Origin: an uncultured Flavonifractor sp.
GTDB taxonomy: Bacteria; Bacillota; Clostridia; Oscillospirales; Oscillospiraceae
DNA: 31,116 nucleotides
Direction: 5' to 3'
Assembly: GCA_910585415.1 (NCBI GenBank)
Contig: CAJUDT010000017.1
Location: forward strand, 1-31,116
Part shown: positions 29,998 to 31,116 of the stretch, one piece after another
Layout of the letters: each line of letters starts with the position of its first letter
Numbering within the stretch: position 1 is the first letter of the stretch
Position numbers and translations under genes: made by a program
The notes under the pieces: model-generated
Database searches by the model: none
The model's input: only the letters and a program-made list of their open reading frames with translations
What the model was told of the DNA's origin: nothing

Positions 29998-30913
29998 GAC
30001 GGACACCTCCAATCAGGGACAGGAAGTAGTCTTCCAGATTGGCCCCCTTGTTTTCCGCCGCCCGGAGGGAGACGCCGGCCTGAATGAGGGCCTGCGTGAC
30101 CTGTTCGGGCCGGTCCAGGCACCCGTACAGCCGGATAACATTTCCAGGGAGGACCTCATAATCCTGAGCGCCCAGGGTGCGCTCCAGCACCAGACTGGCC
30201 TTGGAGGCGTCGTCCACCTGGAGCTCCAGGCAGGCGCGGCACTTCTCCCGGAGGGCCTTGGCGGAAATCTCCTCCAGCATGACGCCCTTGTCAATGAAGC
30301 CGTAGCAGGTGGCCAGATTGCTCAATTCGGGGAGGATATGGCTGGAAATCAAAATCGTGGTCTGGCGCTGGCGGCTTAAATCCAAGAGGATGTTGCGGAA
30401 CTCCACAATACCCTCCGGGTCCAGGCCGTTGATGGGCTCGTCCAACAGAAGCAGGTCGGGCCGGTTCATGAGGGCCAAACCCAGCCCCAAGCGCTGCTTC
30501 ATACCCAAAGAGAAGTGTTTGAATTTTTTCTTGCCGGTGTTGGCCAGACCCACCGACTCCAGGGCTTCCTCGGCCACGTGTTTTCCGGGGATGCCCCGTT
30601 GGAGGCGGTAGTATTCCAGGTTGTCCAGGGCGCTGAGATAGGGGTAAAAGCTGGGTGTTTCCACCATGACGCCGGTGCGGGCTCTCATGCGGCTTAGGGC
30701 GCGCTCGCCCGTAGCGCCGAAAAGGACGATTTCTCCAGCGGTGGGGATGGTCTGGGCGCTAATCATGCGGATGATGGTGGTCTTGCCTGCGCCGTTGAGG
30801 CCAACCAAGCCGTAGATTTCGCCTTGGGCGATGGACAGGTCGGCTCGGTTTACCGCAACATTGTTTCCATAGCGCTTGGTCAGACTGCGGAGCTCTAATA
30901 CATTCTCTGCCAT
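29990..30913 (-). CDS. ABC transporter ATPase (CprA/LanF/BcrA-like)
   Basis: A 307-aa ATPase powering export of membrane-active peptides such as lantibiotics. Walker A GLNGAGKTT (38-46), signature FSLGMKQRLGLGLAL, Walker B LLLLDEPINGLDPEG and H-loop SSH are all intact, followed by a C-terminal accessory region of about 90 residues as in LanF/BcrA. It is the first gene of the operon. ATG 30913 has AGAAAGG about 10 nt upstream. The neighbours (two six-TM permeases and a kinase) match the C. difficile cprABC-cprK order. Confidence 0.93.
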   Translation of the reverse strand: MAENVLELRSLTKRYGNNVAVNRADLSIAQGEIYGLVGLNGAGKTTIIRMISAQTIPTAGEIVLFGATGERALSRMRARTGVMVETPSFYPYLSALDNLEYYRLQRGIPGKHVAEEALESVGLANTGKKKFKHFSLGMKQRLGLGLALMNRPDLLLLDEPINGLDPEGIVEFRNILLDLSRQRQTTILISSHILPELSNLATCYGFIDKGVMLEEISAKALREKCRACLELQVDDASKASLVLERTLGAQDYEVLPGNVIRLYGCLDRPEQVTQALIQAGVSLRAAENKGANLEDYFLSLIGGVRHA

Positions 30914-30946
30914 TTGGCATCAGCCTTTCTGTTGGATTGTGATGCC

Positions 30947-30952
30947 ATTATA
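30947..30952 (-). promoter_or_regulatory. Candidate -10 of the ABC operon
   Basis: Perfect TATAAT on the minus strand, 34 nt before the ATPase start. No recognisable -35 lies 16-18 nt upstream, which fits a promoter that needs an activator such as the missing response regulator. Confidence 0.4.
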
Positions 30953-31080
30953 GGCCCTTTGGTATAATCCTCGTTAAAGCAAACATGAAGAAAGCGTAAA
31001 GTTTCTGGTTTGCTTTTACGGCCCTGGTTGCTTCTTCCACGTTTCTCCCTACGTCTCGTTGCCTGGTCCCGCCTCCGGCG

Positions 31081-31108
31081 GCCTACTTTCCAGCGAAGGA
31101 AAGTAGGC
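31081..31108. repeat. 11-bp palindromic hairpin at the right window edge
   Basis: GCCTACTTTCC/GGAAAGTAGGC with a 6-nt loop, preceded by a small CCGCC/GGCGG dyad and followed by AAAG. It is probably part of an intergenic repeat or structured RNA that continues beyond the window. Confidence 0.4.
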
Positions 31109-31116
31109 AAAGTTCG

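Overview
The window looks like chromosome of a GC-rich, Gram-positive-type gut anaerobe of the Clostridia, most likely an Oscillospiraceae member (Flavonifractor/Lawsonibacter-like). This is inferred from strong AGGAGG-type ribosome sites, frequent TTG starts, a class III fructose bisphosphatase, an SLH-anchored GH5 enzyme, Clostridia-type LysA/DapF and a CprABC-K-like peptide-resistance operon. Nearly all core genes lie on the minus strand. No rRNA, tRNA or CRISPR was seen.

Positions 1-3480 are accessory. An AT-rich block holds a 29-codon ORF coupled to a predicted HExxH/ExxxD metallopeptidase, which appears cut off where it meets the end of a Y-family DNA polymerase gene near 1212. The polymerase is followed by an SRAP (YedK/HMCES-type) gene and a DUF5348-like gene, a lesion-tolerance cassette typical of Clostridial mobile DNA. 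A terminator hairpin and a tandem TGTCGTAAA repeat mark the edge of this region.

Positions 3497-7713 hold lysS and greA behind a consensus promoter, two small unknown genes, and L-lactate dehydrogenase (plus strand). An NSS-family sodium symporter (7710-9035) converges on ldh and shares bases with it. Fructose-1,6-bisphosphatase (fbp) follows. Two related small inverted-repeat elements flank fbp. Next come a translationally coupled fructokinase and secreted SLH-GH5 endoglucanase, a rhomboid-like membrane protein with a zinc-ribbon tail, and a fused pyruvyltransferase/ferredoxin/FrhB protein. Then come a coupled selD and cysteine-desulfurase-like pair, citrate synthase, and a CorA transporter with a long structured leader.

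The most interesting region is 22617-27156. A PAS/AAA+ sigma-54 activator gene, with its own sigma-A-type promoter and a strong terminator, lies directly upstream of dapF and lysA. In the gap before dapF is a near-consensus -24/-12 promoter (GG, 10 nt, GC). This suggests that the last two steps of diaminopimelate/lysine synthesis are under dedicated sigma-54 control, in place of the lysine riboswitch often found on such genes.

The right end (27343-30913) is an ABC ATPase, permease, 39-aa membrane peptide, permease and histidine kinase operon with no response regulator in the window. It resembles the C. difficile cprABC-K arrangement.
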